This document shows positions 24,361-32,838 of a stretch of DNA of 64,000 nt, in pieces. The notes below the pieces were generated by a model that was not told the origin of the DNA, searched no databases, and worked only from the letters and a program-made list of their open reading frames with translations. The position numbers and the translations under genes are program-made. The stretch is from Pedobacter sp. PLR. GTDB lineage: Bacteria; Bacteroidota; Bacteroidia; Sphingobacteriales; Sphingobacteriaceae. Where the stretch lies: NCBI RefSeq assembly GCF_026239675.1, contig NZ_JAPIVQ010000007.1:62001-126000 (forward strand), given 5' to 3'. Within the stretch, counting starts at the first letter, position 1. Each line of letters begins with the position of its first letter.

Positions 24361-26353
24361 TTTCTTCTCGCTTTCTTTTTGCCTCTCTCAAAAATACTAA
24401 AGCTTGCGCCATTCGTTGCTCTTTTTGGTCAAATGATTGAATATTTGGCTGTTCTCCAGTCTTAGCAACCCATTCTTTAATCTTATCCCATAACAAAATA
24501 GCTTCCTCTTGTGTCATCTCAATTTTTGATACGTTTATTGTATCTTGAATAGCTTTAAGAACTGATGTAGTTACCGATTTTGACAATATCTCAAATGCTT
24601 TTTGAAATGGATTAATTGTATCAATTAGATCAATATGGATATCGTCAATATCAACAAAACTGCCAGCCATTCTAATAAATTTTTTACTCCCCTGTTCTTC
24701 AATTATACTGTTCTTAATAACAGCATCTACAACAACATACTGCCTAACTGCTTCTACATCCTCTGCACTTAAATCAGGATATATCTCTCTAATTATTTTA
24801 GGGATAATGATTGTGTTAATTACTTCTGGCTCTACATTACCAGGCATAGCCTTAAGCATTGTATCATCTTGTAGTATTCTTGCTTTTAAATCATTCAAAT
24901 CACTTTCTATAATAGCCTTTGCCCTTTGTGATGTTGGTAATTTAAAACCCCTAACCTTAATAGTCTTTCCATCATCCTCATTATCTTCATCGTCAATATC
25001 GCCATCATACTTTGGCTTGAAATTAAAGTTTGGCGCTAGTACTTGCTCCATTAACAATGATGCGGTAATTGCCTTTAGCATATTGTTTACAGCCAATTTT
25101 ACGTCATCATCTACGGCATCAGGCTGCGCAATTAGATTTGTAAACTGTGCATGTGTTTTATTATTACTATCTCTTGTTGCCCTACCAATTATCTGAATGA
25201 TTTCTGTCAAAGAACCACGATAACCAATAGTTAACGCATGCTGACAGAAAGGCCAATCAAAACCTTCTTTTGCCATCCCCAATGCAATTATCATATCAAT
25301 ATCATCAGCACTGCTAATACCTCTTAAATAAGCTACAACTTTGTCACGCTCTTTTTGATTATCCTTTACTAAATCGGCAATTTTCAAAATTCGACCACTC
25401 CGTTTACTTTTTACATAACGAATTCCTGTTTCTTCATCCTGGTACTCCAAGTCTCCTATACAATCTATTATATGACTAACTTCTTCATCTTTCTCTTTAG
25501 ATGATTCAGATGAATTAACGCTTGGTATATGGATGATAGTTTTTAAATTTTCATCTAGTATTTCTTCAAGTGCAGATAGCCCACTATCTTGTTTTTTATA
25601 ATACCTACCTTTGTAGAAATGATAGCCAATGCCAAGAGATTTTAAATGTTCGTAACCGTTTAATTGCTCATAATAATTGTAAGTAACCTTAGTAAACTTT
25701 ATTTCATCCTCATGCATAAGAACAGGAATGCTATCTCCCCTAAAATAAGAACCTGTCATAGCGATAATATGGGCGGTAGATTTTGTCATTACCTTGCGTA
25801 GCACATCTCCTAAACGGTTTTGACCATCTGTAGAAACGTGGTGGAATTCATCTATTGCTAAAAGACAGTCATTTAAAGATGTATCTGTCATTCCTTCAAA
25901 AGCGAAACGAAGTGTTGCATGTGTGCAGATCAGTATCTTTTCATCACTTTCTAGAAAAGACAAAAATGCTTTTACTTTACTACCATCATTACCAACTGTA
26001 CATAGATTGTATTTTGGATTTAGTTCCCAATCCGCAAAAAAACCAAATTTTGTTAATTGAGTAGGGCTAAATGAGCTGCCTATTGAACGTTCTGGCACAG
26101 CGACAACAACTTTTCTTATGCCTTGATTTTTCAATTTATCTAACGCAAGAAACATCAAGGCTCTAGATTTACCTGACGCAGGGGGTGCTTTTAATAAAAG
26201 ATATTTGGCAGTTCTAGCCTCAAAAGCTTTAGCTTGCATTTCTCGCATGCCTAAACTATTTATTTGCTTGCTTTGACCAGTTTGGGCATAATTAACCTGC
26301 ACCAAGTTAATTGGTTTAGAATATGCTGTTTGTTCTAATTTCTGTTCGCTCAC
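24353..26353 (-). CDS. SF2 DEAD/DEAH-type helicase
   Basis: A 666-residue superfamily 2 helicase: Walker A APPASGKS (56-63), DEFH box (168-171), TGS motif III (200-202), and helicase C motifs GMAKEGFDWP (359-368) and QIIGRATRDS (387-396). About 260 C-terminal residues are unassigned and include an acidic DGDIDDEDNEDDG stretch near 454-466. It starts with GTG that overlaps the methyltransferase stop as GTGA, and its end overlaps the GIY-YIG gene, so the three products are made together. Likely the ATP-driven translocase of a restriction-like complex. Confidence 0.9.
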   Translation of the reverse strand: MSEQKLEQTAYSKPINLVQVNYAQTGQSKQINSLGMREMQAKAFEARTAKYLLLKAPPASGKSRALMFLALDKLKNQGIRKVVVAVPERSIGSSFSPTQLTKFGFFADWELNPKYNLCTVGNDGSKVKAFLSFLESDEKILICTHATLRFAFEGMTDTSLNDCLLAIDEFHHVSTDGQNRLGDVLRKVMTKSTAHIIAMTGSYFRGDSIPVLMHEDEIKFTKVTYNYYEQLNGYEHLKSLGIGYHFYKGRYYKKQDSGLSALEEILDENLKTIIHIPSVNSSESSKEKDEEVSHIIDCIGDLEYQDEETGIRYVKSKRSGRILKIADLVKDNQKERDKVVAYLRGISSADDIDMIIALGMAKEGFDWPFCQHALTIGYRGSLTEIIQIIGRATRDSNNKTHAQFTNLIAQPDAVDDDVKLAVNNMLKAITASLLMEQVLAPNFNFKPKYDGDIDDEDNEDDGKTIKVRGFKLPTSQRAKAIIESDLNDLKARILQDDTMLKAMPGNVEPEVINTIIIPKIIREIYPDLSAEDVEAVRQYVVVDAVIKNSIIEEQGSKKFIRMAGSFVDIDDIHIDLIDTINPFQKAFEILSKSVTTSVLKAIQDTINVSKIEMTQEEAILLWDKIKEWVAKTGEQPNIQSFDQKEQRMAQALVFLREAKRKREENG

Positions 26354-29154
26354 TTGATTTTAGTTTTTTTAGTAGCCTTTACTTTTGCAAATAATGTATC
26401 TTTTTTTGCCATTTCCTCATAAACCTTGAACAAATGCGTTAGTCGTTCAGCATCAGTTGAGAATGGTGCTAAACGATAAATTCTTTCAATTGCCTCATCT
26501 AACGCCTTATGAGCTATATTTAGTCCTTTTGGCATAGTGCCGGGGTTATACATCCAAGCTATTGTTTTTTCAGAGTATTTTGCTCTTTCATCAAGAACGT
26601 CATAAACGTATTGGTTAATATTCTCTTTCTGCTTTAAACTGGTTTCCGGAAAAGGAAATGTATTATAAATTAGTTTAGCAGAATATCTATAATCTGTTTT
26701 TAGCTTCCCCCCAACGGCACTTACCCATACCATGTGCATTTTAGAGTGAATAATGCCAAAGAGCCATGGTTGAGCATCGTAAATAGCAAAGTTTGGGGCG
26801 ACAATAACACTATCACTGTTCATAAAACCAACAGGAATATATTCTCTTTTCTCTGAGGAAACACTAGGCATAAAAATAGCATCTGAATTTTTAAACCGAA
26901 TTTCTGCAAATTTATGAGGAGTATTGGCCAAGGTTTGCGTCGTTGGTCTTTTACTTTCAATACGTGACTTTCTTGTCAAATCAATTCTATTTTTGATTTG
27001 GATAATTTTACTTGCCTCTTCGAGTTCGTCATCACTAATCCATAAACAGAATTTCTCAACGTCTCGAATAAATTCAAGTGAGCCTACCAATTTCTTAATA
27101 TACTTCCTTGCCTCTTTATTAGAAGATATAAACTCATTTTTCTCCACTGGATCCAAAAACAGATTGCCACCGTCATTCGCCATACTTCCAAAATTCATCT
27201 CTGGAAATTTACTCAAGGGTTTTGTCCTTGGCAATACATAAATATAAGGTGCATCTATAAGATATGCATTTATGTTTTTCACTTCTCTTTTTATATTATC
27301 AGTATAAAGAAATTTGGATTGAGTGCTTAAATTCCTTGCCCCAATTATAATAACCGTAACTCCTGCGTTTCCAATAGCATTATTTGTCCATTTGAATGAA
27401 TGATATGCGAACTCTAACTCGATATTATCCTTTAACAATGTTGGCCATAAATTAGAAACCTGCTCGCCTTGGCAAATTGAATTTGTAGTTACAAAAGCAA
27501 ACTTGGCATTCAAATTTTCAATATATTTTTTTGCCTTAAAAAACCAAATCGCAATATAATCTAGATTATTTGCTCCTTTTATGGAATTTAAAGTAAATGC
27601 GATATCTCCTTTTTGTTCCTCATTTTGTTTCCGAGCGCCATAGTATGGTGGATTACCCAAAATGTATACCTCGTCATCTTTTTTAATAGGGCAAACTATT
27701 TTCCAATCTACTCTAGTCGCATTTCCGCATGTGATATTCCCAGCTTGTTTAAGTGGCAGTATTGGTTTACTTTGTCCATATCCCTCTAAACGCTCATCAA
27801 ATACTCTATTCATTTGATGTTCAGCCAACCAAAGAGAAAGTATCGCCATTTCATGTGCAAAATCTTTTATCTCTATACCGTAAAACTGAGAGAGAGAAAT
27901 TTCAGTGAACCATATCTTAGTCTGTGAACCATTAAAATTAATTTTGGCTTGCTTTGCAGGTATTACCACTTGATGACCGCTAGCAGTAAAATGAATTTTA
28001 GATTGACTTCCATCAGATATAGAAGTTGATTGATTGGTTAAAGAAATTATTTGCTTAATTATCTCTATTTCTAAAAGTCGTATTTCTTTATATGTTATAA
28101 TTAGAAAGTTGCCGCTTCCACATGCTGGGTCAAAGAATTTGATTTTTGATAATCTTACTAATAATTTATCTAAAGCCTTTGCATTATCACTATTTTTTTC
28201 GAATTCGTCCTTTAGAGGGTCTAAGAAAAGGGGATCAATTAATTTCCTAATATTTGGTACAGATGTGTAGTGCATCCCTAAATCGCTACGCTCTTCGGGG
28301 TCTGCTACAGCCTGTATCATTGAACCAAAAATATCAGGATTAATTTCGCTCCAATCTAAATCTCCACAACTTAAAAGCAAAGCTCTAGATTTTGAAGAAA
28401 ATTTAGGCGATATTATATCATCACTAAATAACCCTCCATTTACATAAGGAAACTGAGTTTGCAAGTAATCTGGAAAAGAACCATTTTCAGTATTTAGACG
28501 TTGAAAAAAAGAATTCAAAAACTCATCAACATCTTTACCATCAGAATTTGTATGTTGTGATAAAGTCTCCGTAAAAATGCTTGATTTCTCAAATATACCT
28601 GTGTCCTCTGCAAAAAAGCAGAATAGTAGTCTTGAAAGAAAAATATTTAGTTTATGACTATCATCTTTGAAGTCAGGATTATCTTGAACTAAAATATCAT
28701 AAAGTTGTGCCATCTTGTAAGCGGCGTCCCTATCAGCTTTGTTGTCATTCGAAGATTTATAAACCTCCGCACCGGTTAACGGCAGAAAAAAATCGAAATA
28801 TTTTGGTAAATCCTTGAGTAGAAAATCTCTATTTAACTTTGTTTTTAAATCTTTTGCTACTAAAGTGTTGTAATCCGTTACAATAACAAATCTTGGATTT
28901 TGTTTAAGTAATCGTTCGTCAGTAGCAAACTCATCAACTTTTAAATGTAAATCACTTTCAGCATAGGCAAAAAACAATTTGTTTTTATATAAAACTTCCC
29001 CTGCAATTTTAGAAAAATTGAAATCTCCTTTCTTTAATCTATTGACCGATGTTTTCGAAATTCCATAAGCCAAAAGTAAATCATAAATAAATTCTTCATT
29101 ATTAAGATTTGCTATCAGTTTTTCAAGGTTAGCTTCAATTTCTTTAGAGGTCAT
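26350..29154 (-). CDS. MmeI-like DNA N6-adenine methyltransferase
   Basis: A 934-residue protein with the layout of the MmeI-like family: N-terminal region (1-130), helical spacer (about 140-320), gamma-type methyltransferase with SAM motif I FDPACGSGNF (341-350) and catalytic NPPY (501-504), then a putative target-recognition region (about 600-830) and a C-terminal helix bundle. In MmeI enzymes the N terminus is a D-(E)xK nuclease; here I see no clear version of that motif, so the protein may only methylate and recognise the site. It is first of three overlapping genes followed by a helicase and a GIY-YIG protein. A TATCTTTG element lies immediately upstream (29166-29159, minus strand). Confidence 0.9.
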   Translation of the reverse strand: MTSKEIEANLEKLIANLNNEEFIYDLLLAYGISKTSVNRLKKGDFNFSKIAGEVLYKNKLFFAYAESDLHLKVDEFATDERLLKQNPRFVIVTDYNTLVAKDLKTKLNRDFLLKDLPKYFDFFLPLTGAEVYKSSNDNKADRDAAYKMAQLYDILVQDNPDFKDDSHKLNIFLSRLLFCFFAEDTGIFEKSSIFTETLSQHTNSDGKDVDEFLNSFFQRLNTENGSFPDYLQTQFPYVNGGLFSDDIISPKFSSKSRALLLSCGDLDWSEINPDIFGSMIQAVADPEERSDLGMHYTSVPNIRKLIDPLFLDPLKDEFEKNSDNAKALDKLLVRLSKIKFFDPACGSGNFLIITYKEIRLLEIEIIKQIISLTNQSTSISDGSQSKIHFTASGHQVVIPAKQAKINFNGSQTKIWFTEISLSQFYGIEIKDFAHEMAILSLWLAEHQMNRVFDERLEGYGQSKPILPLKQAGNITCGNATRVDWKIVCPIKKDDEVYILGNPPYYGARKQNEEQKGDIAFTLNSIKGANNLDYIAIWFFKAKKYIENLNAKFAFVTTNSICQGEQVSNLWPTLLKDNIELEFAYHSFKWTNNAIGNAGVTVIIIGARNLSTQSKFLYTDNIKREVKNINAYLIDAPYIYVLPRTKPLSKFPEMNFGSMANDGGNLFLDPVEKNEFISSNKEARKYIKKLVGSLEFIRDVEKFCLWISDDELEEASKIIQIKNRIDLTRKSRIESKRPTTQTLANTPHKFAEIRFKNSDAIFMPSVSSEKREYIPVGFMNSDSVIVAPNFAIYDAQPWLFGIIHSKMHMVWVSAVGGKLKTDYRYSAKLIYNTFPFPETSLKQKENINQYVYDVLDERAKYSEKTIAWMYNPGTMPKGLNIAHKALDEAIERIYRLAPFSTDAERLTHLFKVYEEMAKKDTLFAKVKATKKTKIK

Positions 29155-29316
29155 GCTTCAAAGATAATTGTTTAATATGATTTAAATTAGCAATAATGGT
29201 CGGCACGCTATAAGTGGTTGTATATCAACTTTAACCTCACCATACCGTAACGTACTTAAGTTAACCTAATAATTGTAGCAAATTAGTCTGAGTATAAAAT
29301 CATATTCATTCTGTTT

Positions 29317-29494
29317 TTACAGCGAATATTCCAGAAAGATATCTCGAAAAGGAACACTAAGTTCCTTAGAAATCCGATTAAGATGATTTAAGTTAAATTT
29401 AGCAATATGTTTTGGGTTTTCTACATTACGCTGTGCCTCAAATTATTTTTATTCTCTGCGAAGTTTACCTAATTGAGAATCTAGGATGCTTAAT
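29317..29494 (-). pseudogene. Decayed XRE-type helix-turn-helix gene
   Basis: Read leftward in one frame: SQLGKLRRE, two stop codons close together, then EAQRNVENPKHIAKF and LNRISKELSVPFRDIFLE, ending at a stop at 29317-29319. The pieces fit the first helix and the last helix plus tail of a Cro/CI-type HTH domain, with the middle lost. It occupies the 345-bp gap upstream of the methyltransferase gene, where an intact controller protein gene would be expected in a restriction-modification locus. Nothing else is seen in this gap. Confidence 0.5.
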
Positions 29495-29499
29495 CCGCA

Positions 29500-29799
29500 T
29501 TAAAAAGAATCGAACTGGAGAGGGTTATTGACCTTTGCTTGTGCGACCAAATTTGTATAGTGATCAGCAAACACATCTATATTCAACAATTCGCCCTGGG
29601 CACAACCAAAAATGTGTTCCAATTTGCGAACAATCTGGTATGGAATATCCTTATGATCCTCTTGCTTAATATTTTGATAATTCACCAGTGTATTACGAGA
29701 AACATCCAAGATCTCCGGAAGAACTACCCACATAATTCGGTATTCTTCATGCGTTAAATTTTGAAGAAAGTGTTTGATTTTGTATTTGTATATAGACAT
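29500..29799 (-). CDS. Small HTH-like DNA-binding protein
   Basis: A 99-residue protein. Residues about 10-70 (LPEILDVSRNTLVNYQNIKQEDHKDIP, then IVRKLEHIFGCAQGELLN) follow the spacing of a Cro/CI-type helix-turn-helix with the C-terminal helix that ends such domains. No second domain is present. It lies between the decayed HTH gene and an unknown gene on the same strand and may regulate element genes; there is no direct evidence for its target. Confidence 0.65.
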   Translation of the reverse strand: MSIYKYKIKHFLQNLTHEEYRIMWVVLPEILDVSRNTLVNYQNIKQEDHKDIPYQIVRKLEHIFGCAQGELLNIDVFADHYTNLVAQAKVNNPLQFDSF

Positions 29800-29886
29800 A
29801 TTTCTAAAGTTATGTTAATTTACATTGTTGAACAATAAGAGGTTTTTTAGCCGTATGACGGGCCAATAACTGACTTAACCCACCCA

Positions 29887-30501
29887 TTAAAAAGGATAAG
29901 GTCTTAGGTAGTTAATCAAATAGATTGATTCAACTAATTTTTCTAAGTATTCCATTATAAATATCATAGGACAGCCATTATCCCCATAGGTGTCATCATA
30001 ATTTTCACCACTACAGGCGCAAAAGATTAAATTATCCATTGTATCGTGCCAACTAGGAAGGGACATAAATGAAAACAAATCCTCAAAAAACAAGGTTATA
30101 TTATTTACTTCATTATCGGTCAATTGGCGAAAGTAAATAGCAGGATAACTAATTAACTCCCTATTATCAAGGTGGTATCCAAACCAATAACTTCCATTTC
30201 TATAAAGAGGATTATCTTTAGAAACTTTCAAATCTTCACCATTGCATTTCAAAGTATGTACAACTTCCATCAACTTAATAATCTGGCGTTGGCTCATCAT
30301 ATAATTCTGAATATCCCTTGAGGTTTTATTCTCATAATTAGTGTACGCTGATTTAATTAAATTAATAACCCCGCGTCTTAAATCTTCAATGTAAATATCA
30401 AGGGTGCAAAATTTACTAATACAGCAAAGGGGATTCTTCATTTCGTCTTCCTTTAGATACCTAAAATGAACGGCTACAGGCATTTTGTTTTCAATAATCA
30501 T
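29887..30501 (-). CDS. Hypothetical protein
   Basis: A 204-residue soluble protein that I do not recognise. It begins with a short beta-like stretch, has six cysteines including a CC pair near residue 26 and CAC near 164, and several aromatic-rich segments (SYWFGYHL, YPAIYFRQL). The start at 30501 is the only ATG near the open frame's beginning. It is divergent from a small HTH gene across a region with a 15-bp perfect palindrome, so both may be controlled there. Likely element cargo. Confidence 0.65.
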   Translation of the reverse strand: MIIENKMPVAVHFRYLKEDEMKNPLCCISKFCTLDIYIEDLRRGVINLIKSAYTNYENKTSRDIQNYMMSQRQIIKLMEVVHTLKCNGEDLKVSKDNPLYRNGSYWFGYHLDNRELISYPAIYFRQLTDNEVNNITLFFEDLFSFMSLPSWHDTMDNLIFCACSGENYDDTYGDNGCPMIFIMEYLEKLVESIYLINYLRPYPF

Positions 30502-30552
30502 AAAAATCTTGTTTAAGAAGGTGTGAATGAAACAACAATTACAACTTTAATA

Positions 30553-30588
30553 GAATGTTTAACATTATAAATGTAATGTTAAACATTC
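30553..30588. promoter_or_regulatory. 15-bp perfect palindromic operator candidate
   Basis: GAATGTTTAACATTA (30553-30567) and its exact reverse complement (30574-30588) are separated by 6 bp. It lies between the divergent hypothetical gene (start 30501) and HTH gene (start 30657), as expected for autoregulation by the HTH protein. Confidence 0.6.
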
Positions 30589-30656
30589 GTTTTTGCAATA
30601 GTTAAAATATCTTATTGATAACAACTTATATTTATCATTTAAAAAATCGATTATCA

Positions 30657-30875
30657 ATGACACCATTAGGAGAATATCTGAACCGAAAATCTGTTACTAA
30701 AGCAGCAATAGCAAGAAAGACAGGTCTAACAGTGCAACGATTGAACGATTTATGCCTTAAAACTAATGCAAGGCCTATGGGATTTGAATTGTACCTAATC
30801 GCATTAGCGATTGATGCCGATATTGTGGAGTTATTTAAAACATTATATAAAGATTTGCACCTTAAAGGGGTTTGA
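30657..30875 (+). CDS. Small Cro/CI-type HTH regulator
   Basis: A 72-residue protein when started at the ATG at 30657 (an upstream start at 30615 would add 14 poorly conserved residues). LGEYLNRKSVTKAAIARKTGLTVQRLNDLC is a complete helix-turn-helix with recognition helix TVQRLNDLCL, and the C-terminal helix is present (ALAIDADIVELFKTLY). It faces the palindrome at 30553-30588, a likely binding site, and its start codon overlaps a GATTATCAAT box shared with two other places in the element. Confidence 0.7.
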   Translation: MTPLGEYLNRKSVTKAAIARKTGLTVQRLNDLCLKTNARPMGFELYLIALAIDADIVELFKTLYKDLHLKGV

Positions 30876-30916
30876 CCGACAAAACGGCGCTTTATTTATC
30901 GACCAAAATGTTCTGA

Positions 30917-31028
30917 AATGTTGCCTTGGTCTGCTACCAAAGATGTTGAGCAAAAAAGATACGCTCTCATATTAGTGGTTTGCTGAAAAGAAAGATTAAT
31001 GGTATTGCAGGGGCAGTTTTTGAAGTAG
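30917..31028 (+). pseudogene. Internally deleted integrase remnant
   Basis: Matches two separated parts of the intact integrase gene: bases 30922-30980 resemble 21046-21105 (coding ASKDVEQKKIRSYISG) with one base missing in an A run, and 30981-31028 resemble the 3' end coding EKKERLMEFQERLL. The catalytic middle is gone. It is the relic of a second, related tyrosine recombinase gene. The rest of 30876-31299 holds nothing I can support. Confidence 0.7.
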
Positions 31029-31299
31029 GCATTTCTTGCATAACTTAATTCTATTATCTTTTGATAAGATTTTGCATTATTCGGATATGATTGCCCAATT
31101 ACAGCAAAAAGAAAAAACAAATCTAATATCCTCTATTCTTGAATTTCATAAATTTATAAAAAGCTCTTTTGTTTATTCTGTGCTTATTTGAGCTTGCTGA
31201 AACTGATTTTACAAAAATCACCCATACCAACATTGTAAATTCTCGTACATATATACGACTATACAGATATATGAATATTCGTATATATGCATACAAATC

Positions 31300-32466
31300 T
31301 TACCTCTTCCTTTTTTTCCGTTTTAAGCTGTCGTCCTCATCGTTGGCTATTGACAAATCAAAACTATAAAGCCTACTGTTGTTAATACCATCAAGGGAAT
31401 TAGAATCGTGAAGAAGATTATTTTCATTATTACCTCCATTCGATTCTGCGCCTTTTGTAGTTTCTCCAGGGCTAGCGTTATTATTTGATTGCTCGTTTCT
31501 TTCTCGCTCTTCTTCTGTAAATTCTCCTTTATAAATACCATCAACCTGTACTGGTCGGTCTCTATAGCTTTTATCCGGTTTAGAAATAGTTCTATCAGTT
31601 GATAAATCTCTTTCATTGTTGGAATTTTCTCCTCCGATTCCGATGTTGTACTTTTCTCTTGTTCTACTGTTTGCTTGGCTAATCTCCTTGCTGTCTGTAA
31701 TTTGCTCATAATTTATTTCTTTTATAACGTTTCCCCATTTAAACCGGCTACCCAAAGCCTGACCTCTTGCCTTAAAATTTGGCATGATGTAGGTGATACC
31801 AGATACCCTTCCTGTTTTTGCTTGGTTGAATAATGGACTAATTCCTGATTGTTCTAATCTGTTAATGAATTGGTTTATGTTTTTACTATCAGCAAATGCA
31901 TCAGCTATTTTTTCTTGCATCAGCATTTTATCAGAGACTTTACCCGTACGGCTTATCATTTCTAGTTCATCCTTATCAGGCGCCTTAGTCAATGATTCCT
32001 TGCTACTTATTACTTTTACCAAATTATATTTCTCTTCCAGCTCCCTGACAATCGCCTCACTTCGCATATAATTATTACTATCGGAAACGACAATTCCATC
32101 AAACCGATTTCTAAGGGTAAGTACATGACAATGCGGATGTTCGGCATCGTTATGCCTAAAAATAAAATAGAGATTGTTATCGAAACCCATCTTCTCCATG
32201 TATTCCTTTGCAATGGCCTCCATTTTTTCATTTGATATTTTTTCATCAATTGAAAAATTTAAGCTGGTATGGTAAGTATTTCGTTTTAAGTTTGGATTCA
32301 GAGCTTTCATAATCGCCAACTCCTTTTTTATTTCGGTCTGATCTAGACTTAAAAAATTGGTTGCCAAAAGCTCGGCTCTATTTTCATGGTCTTTGCTGTA
32401 AAGCTTTTTAAGATTATAGTTTAATGCACCACCAAACGATTTTCCTATTGTCTGTTTTGCTATCAT
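31300..32466 (-). CDS. Relaxase (MobA-type, Relaxase/MOBP-like)
   Basis: Nicks and pilots the element's DNA during mobilization. The 388-residue protein has the histidine triad HNDAEHPHCH (105-114), with Tyr18 in ALNYNLK as the likely nucleophile, followed by a helical part to about 250. The last 120 residues are low-complexity and hydrophilic (Asn/Glu/Ser-rich, ending KRKKRKR). Its ATG overlaps the MobC-like stop (ATGA). A second reading frame inside the low-complexity tail encodes a plausible separate protein (31347-31709), which can explain why this tail is tolerated. Confidence 0.92.
   Translation of the reverse strand: MIAKQTIGKSFGGALNYNLKKLYSKDHENRAELLATNFLSLDQTEIKKELAIMKALNPNLKRNTYHTSLNFSIDEKISNEKMEAIAKEYMEKMGFDNNLYFIFRHNDAEHPHCHVLTLRNRFDGIVVSDSNNYMRSEAIVRELEEKYNLVKVISSKESLTKAPDKDELEMISRTGKVSDKMLMQEKIADAFADSKNINQFINRLEQSGISPLFNQAKTGRVSGITYIMPNFKARGQALGSRFKWGNVIKEINYEQITDSKEISQANSRTREKYNIGIGGENSNNERDLSTDRTISKPDKSYRDRPVQVDGIYKGEFTEEERERNEQSNNNASPGETTKGAESNGGNNENNLLHDSNSLDGINNSRLYSFDLSIANDEDDSLKRKKRKR
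31347..31709 (-). CDS. Mobilization accessory protein nested in the relaxase gene (coiled coil plus membrane helix)
   Basis: A 120-codon frame lying wholly within the relaxase gene in another frame on the same strand. The product looks like a real protein: charged N terminus, amphipathic Leu/Ile-rich helices over about residues 30-92 (coiled-coil-like), and a single hydrophobic helix at 96-118 ending in ICQ. An A-rich stretch precedes its ATG, as in many Bacteroidota genes. ColE1-type and RSF1010-type mobilization regions also nest mob genes inside the relaxase gene, some with membrane segments. The overlapping relaxase segment is disordered. Not proven to be translated. Confidence 0.6.
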   Translation of the reverse strand: MSKLQTARRLAKQTVEQEKSTTSESEEKIPTMKEIYQLIELFLNRIKAIETDQYRLMVFIKENLQKKSEKETSNQIITLALEKLQKAQNRMEVIMKIIFFTILIPLMVLTTVGFIVLICQ

Positions 32467-32798
32467 TTTAAAATGGCTTTAATGATAATATCCAGTCTTG
32501 AGGACAATTCATAGATGATTCTAACGTCTACCTGAGTTGAGGTGCCAGAGTTTAGGTGCTTTGCAATCTGATTGATATTATTGCCTATTCTTTTTAACTC
32601 TCCATAAGTTTGCAAATCCAGTGCTGGAATTTTAGGTAGTAGCAACCTGTCTTTAAAAACGATTTCACGTAACACCTCAGCCCCAGAAAGGCTGGAATAG
32701 GCACAGAGATTTGCCAGTTCCTGAACTTCCTTTTCATTCATCCTGAATGTAAATTTCACTGTTCTTTTTTCCTTTTTTTCTTTTTGCGGTCTAGCCAT
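32463..32798 (-). CDS. MobC-like relaxosome protein
   Basis: A 111-residue protein with a basic N terminus and a ribbon-helix-helix-like opening (VKFTFRMNEKEVQELANLC), then the MobC signature ELKRIGNNINQIAKHLNSG. MobC proteins bind oriT and help the relaxase melt DNA. Its stop overlaps the relaxase start, and the oriT-like hairpin lies 40 bp upstream of its start. Confidence 0.85.
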   Translation of the reverse strand: MARPQKEKKEKRTVKFTFRMNEKEVQELANLCAYSSLSGAEVLREIVFKDRLLLPKIPALDLQTYGELKRIGNNINQIAKHLNSGTSTQVDVRIIYELSSRLDIIIKAILK

Positions 32799-32838
32799 AA
32801 TTTTATGAACATAGTGAGTTGAACAATCTGAGTCTTAG

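Noticed and set aside
23173..29154. Assignment of the operon to BREX, DISARM or Type I restriction
   Set aside because: No PglZ, BrxC, DUF1998, phospholipase D or HsdS-like proteins are present; the gene content differs.
31169..31369. A 66-codon frame on the plus strand
   Set aside because: AT-rich, repetitive TATA-like DNA that overlaps the relaxase end; no features of a protein gene.
31793..32249. Additional frames on both strands inside the relaxase gene
   Set aside because: They overlap the conserved catalytic part of the relaxase and look like ordinary shadows, unlike the frame at 31347-31709.
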